Assembly (NCBI GenBank): GCA_018659505.1
Contig: JABJMI010000407.1
Span: 1 to 8,796, forward strand
DNA length: 8,796 nt
Direction: 5' to 3'
Source: Planctomicrobium sp.
GTDB lineage: Bacteria; Planctomycetota; Planctomycetia; Planctomycetales; Planctomycetaceae
The notes below the pieces were generated by a model. It did not search any database, was not told where the DNA came from, and worked only from the letters and a program-made list of their open reading frames with translations. Of this stretch, positions 7,801 through 8,796 are shown one piece after another. Both the position numbers and the translations under genes were made by a program. How positions within the stretch are numbered: position 1 is the first letter of the stretch; the number at the start of each line of letters is the position of its first letter.

Positions 7801-7873
7801 ATTTTAGTTGAAGATGATGATCTCCACTCCAATCAATTTTGAATTCTCGAAGGCTCTGCCATCAAATGGTGGA

Positions 7874-7995
7874 AGTTTTTGGTATTCATTTTTGTTTACC
7901 TACCGGGGTATCCGGGGTTGGTAGCGGAGTTCGTGTGAGACACAACAAAGCATATTCAAGACCCTGAACCCCATGTGGATTCAGGGTCTTTTTTT
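7874..7995 (+). ncRNA. Candidate small RNA, about 120 nt, unknown class
   Basis: A strong terminator ends at 7995, yet ilvB already has its own hairpin about 200 bp upstream, so a separate short transcript may end here. Upstream is a weak promoter-like pair, TTGAAT (7839-7844), 17 bp, TCAAAT (7862-7867), giving a start near 7874. The interval can form a stem CTACC/GGTAG (7900-7904 with 7920-7924) with a G-rich loop, a small GTGT/ACAC hairpin (7933-7943), and then the terminator. GGGGTT (7914-7919) is complementary to AACCCC (7967-7972) at the top of the terminator hairpin. I could not match it to 6S, SRP RNA, tmRNA, RNase P or a tRNA. The 5' end is a guess; it may instead be a secondary ilvB read-through terminator. 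Confidence 0.35.
7958..7995 (+). terminator. Strong rho-independent terminator
   Basis: The arms AAGACCCTGAA (7958-7968) and TTCAGGGTCTT (7980-7990) form an 11-bp perfect stem around an 11-nt loop, and seven T residues follow directly (7989-7995, overlapping the stem end). This is a textbook plus-strand intrinsic terminator. The minus strand has no comparable T-run. Confidence 0.88.
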
Positions 7996-8114
7996 GTTGG
8001 TCTGAGAGAGTTTTTCTCTTTAGCTGCATCACTTCATTGTGTGCAGCCCAATCGGCGTACTGCGAACGGAACCGCACAAATGGGACCACTAAGCACTCCG
8101 TCACAAGTTTTATC

Positions 8115-8182
8115 GTTTAACGGCTAGCCGTAGGCGTCGAAGTTTAATGTTAAAAACAGACGCCTTCGGCTAGCCGTTAAAC
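8115..8182. repeat. Palindromic element (REP/MITE-like stem-loop) with 24-bp arms
   Basis: The arms 8115-8138 and 8159-8182 are complementary at 23 of 24 positions (one T-T mismatch, 8131/8166), enclosing a 20-nt A/T-rich loop. Each arm contains GGCTAGCC and starts or ends with GTTTAACGG/CCGTTAAAC. There is no T-run after it on either strand, so it does not look like a terminator. The sequence CAAGTT occurs at 8104-8109 and 8182-8187, just outside or at the element edges, like a short target duplication. It encodes nothing. Confidence 0.7.
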
Positions 8183-8241
8183 AAGTTATCCCCAAGTACT
8201 TGTGCATCGATGCTTATCAGTCCCAAAAAACACTTACTAAA

Positions 8242-8270
8242 TTGAAACAAAACAAACCTGGGCATCTAAA
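8242..8270 (+). promoter_or_regulatory. Candidate sigma-70-type promoter for aroF
   Basis: TTGAAA (8242-8247, five of six bases of the -35 consensus) is followed after exactly 17 bp by TCTAAA (8265-8270, four of six of the -10 consensus). Transcription would start near 8277, giving a leader of about 20 nt that just includes the ribosome-binding site. The spacing and fit to the gene start make it the best promoter candidate in the window. Confidence 0.45.
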
Positions 8271-8284
8271 AGTAGAAGCCCTTT

Positions 8285-8289
8285 AGGAG
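8285..8289 (+). promoter_or_regulatory. Ribosome-binding site of aroF
   Basis: AGGAG lies 7 nt before the ATG at 8297. It is the clearest Shine-Dalgarno in the window and fixes the aroF start, in contrast to recQ and the kinase gene, which have none that is obvious. Confidence 0.8.
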
Positions 8290-8296
8290 AACAAAA

Positions 8297-8796
8297 ATGA
8301 TTGTAGTCATGAAGCGAAATTCGACAGCCGAGGCTGTACAGAACATGGTGTCTCGAGTTGAAGGCATGGGCTTGAAAGCTCATGTGATTGAAGGGACGGA
8401 GCGGACAGTCATCGCTGCGGTAGGGGATGATCGCAAAGGAGATAAGGAAGTTCTTGAGTCCTACGACGATGTTGAAAAGGTGATGCCGATTCTTGCACCT
8501 TATAAAGTGGCAAGTGTCGAAACGAAAAACGAACCGACCATTATCAAAGTTCGTGATCTCGTCATCGGAGGCGGAACTGTCGGAGTCATCGCTGGTCCTT
8601 GTTCCGTCGAAGACGAAGATCAAATCATGGAGTCAGCCAGAAGAGTCAAAGCCGCCGGAGCAAAAGGACTGCGTGGAGGAGCCTTCAAACCTCGAACAAG
8701 TCCGTACTCATTCCAGGGATTAAAAGAGAAAGGTCTCGAACTGCTTGCAGCCGCGCGCGAAGAAACCGGGCTCGCAGTCGTGACTGAAGTGATGAC
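8297..8796 (+). CDS. aroF: 3-deoxy-7-phosphoheptulonate synthase (DAHP synthase), N-terminal part
   Basis: The enzyme condenses phosphoenolpyruvate and erythrose 4-phosphate, the first step of the shikimate pathway to aromatic amino acids. From the ATG at 8297, 166 codons are visible and the frame runs off the right edge; the family is about 340 residues long. Residues 1-70 (MIVVMKRNST, ERTVIAAVGDDR) form the ferredoxin-like N-terminal domain known from Thermotoga maritima DAHP synthase, where it serves allosteric feedback control by aromatic amino acids. The barrel begins with VIAGPCSVE (98-105), in which Cys102 matches the metal-ligand cysteine of the T. maritima enzyme, followed by LRGGAFKPRTSPYSFQG (125-141), the phosphoenolpyruvate-binding segment. 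It has its own promoter candidate and a good ribosome-binding site. The symbol could also be given as aroG or aroA in some genomes; the enzyme call is firm. Confidence 0.95.
   Translation, partial: MIVVMKRNSTAEAVQNMVSRVEGMGLKAHVIEGTERTVIAAVGDDRKGDKEVLESYDDVEKVMPILAPYKVASVETKNEPTIIKVRDLVIGGGTVGVIAGPCSVEDEDQIMESARRVKAAGAKGLRGGAFKPRTSPYSFQGLKEKGLELLAAAREETGLAVVTEVM

Larger units (their letters stand above)
7740..8296. other. Long intergenic region between ilvB and aroF
   Basis: About 555 bp with no supported protein-coding gene. In order it holds the ilvB terminator (7752-7800), a possible small RNA ending at a strong terminator (7874-7995), an unassigned stretch with a weak 6-bp stem GCTGCA/TGCAGC (8023-8047), a palindromic element (8115-8182), a 10-bp palindrome GCATCGATGC (8204-8213), and the aroF promoter and ribosome-binding site (8242-8289). 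Confidence 0.65.

Noticed and set aside
7814..7924. A 36-codon plus-strand frame starting ATGATGATC
   Set aside because: No ribosome-binding site at a proper distance, unremarkable composition, and its end lies in the structured RNA region. Not enough to call a gene.
7886..8104. A 72-codon minus-strand open frame with GTG start downstream of ilvB
   Set aside because: It runs antisense through a strong plus-strand terminator, has no ribosome-binding site and resembles no family I know. Its length is within chance for this composition.
8204..8213. 10-bp palindrome GCATCGATGC upstream of the aroF promoter
   Set aside because: Its position, 28 bp before the -35 box, would suit an activator site. 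A single copy with no partner is too little evidence for a call.
8237..8623. A 128-codon minus-strand open frame
   Set aside because: Antisense to the aroF start, its ribosome-binding site and promoter. The plus-strand product is unmistakably DAHP synthase.
1..8796. CRISPR arrays, tRNA/rRNA genes, transposases or a defence or biosynthetic cluster
   Set aside because: I looked on both strands and found no repeat-spacer pattern, no cloverleaf and no mobile or defence protein. The genes present are ordinary chromosomal ones.

Overview
This window looks like chromosomal DNA of a planctomycete (order Planctomycetales or close), with roughly balanced base composition. The main pointers are a Ser/Thr kinase with an N-terminal helper region ending in a GKHKGFFLGKYKLL-type lead-in, a single transmembrane helix and a parallel beta-helix ectodomain; weak or missing Shine-Dalgarno sites on most genes; and an acetolactate synthase beginning with a [14 protein letters not shown] N-terminus. 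The taxonomic call is inference from protein style and no database was searched.

Layout. (1) 1-576 (+): C-terminal part of a SIS-domain sugar-phosphate isomerase, GlmS-isomerase-like. (2) 585-619: perfect hairpin. (3) 639-2834 (+): recQ helicase. (4) 2864-2895: a second hairpin clearly related to the first, between convergent gene ends. (5) 2902-5469 (-): transmembrane Ser/Thr kinase with beta-helix sensor. (6) 5470-5921: divergent intergenic region with short repeats and a TATAAT box. (7) 5922-7739 (+): ilvB, acetolactate synthase large subunit, followed by a hairpin. (8) 7740-8296: long non-coding stretch holding a strong intrinsic terminator that may end a small RNA, a 24-bp-arm palindromic element and a promoter. 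(9) 8297-8796 (+): start of a DAHP synthase (type I, Thermotoga-like, with N-terminal ferredoxin-like domain), running off the right edge.

How the genes relate. ilvB (first step of branched-chain amino acid synthesis) and aroF (first step of the shikimate pathway) are both committed biosynthetic steps, but terminators and about 550 bp separate them, so they are probably independent units. recQ (DNA repair) and the kinase (signalling) show no functional link to them. I see no operon-scale novel system, no CRISPR, no tRNA or rRNA, and no transposase. The most unusual content is in the gaps: a repeated hairpin on both sides of recQ, a candidate small RNA after ilvB, and a palindromic element before aroF.
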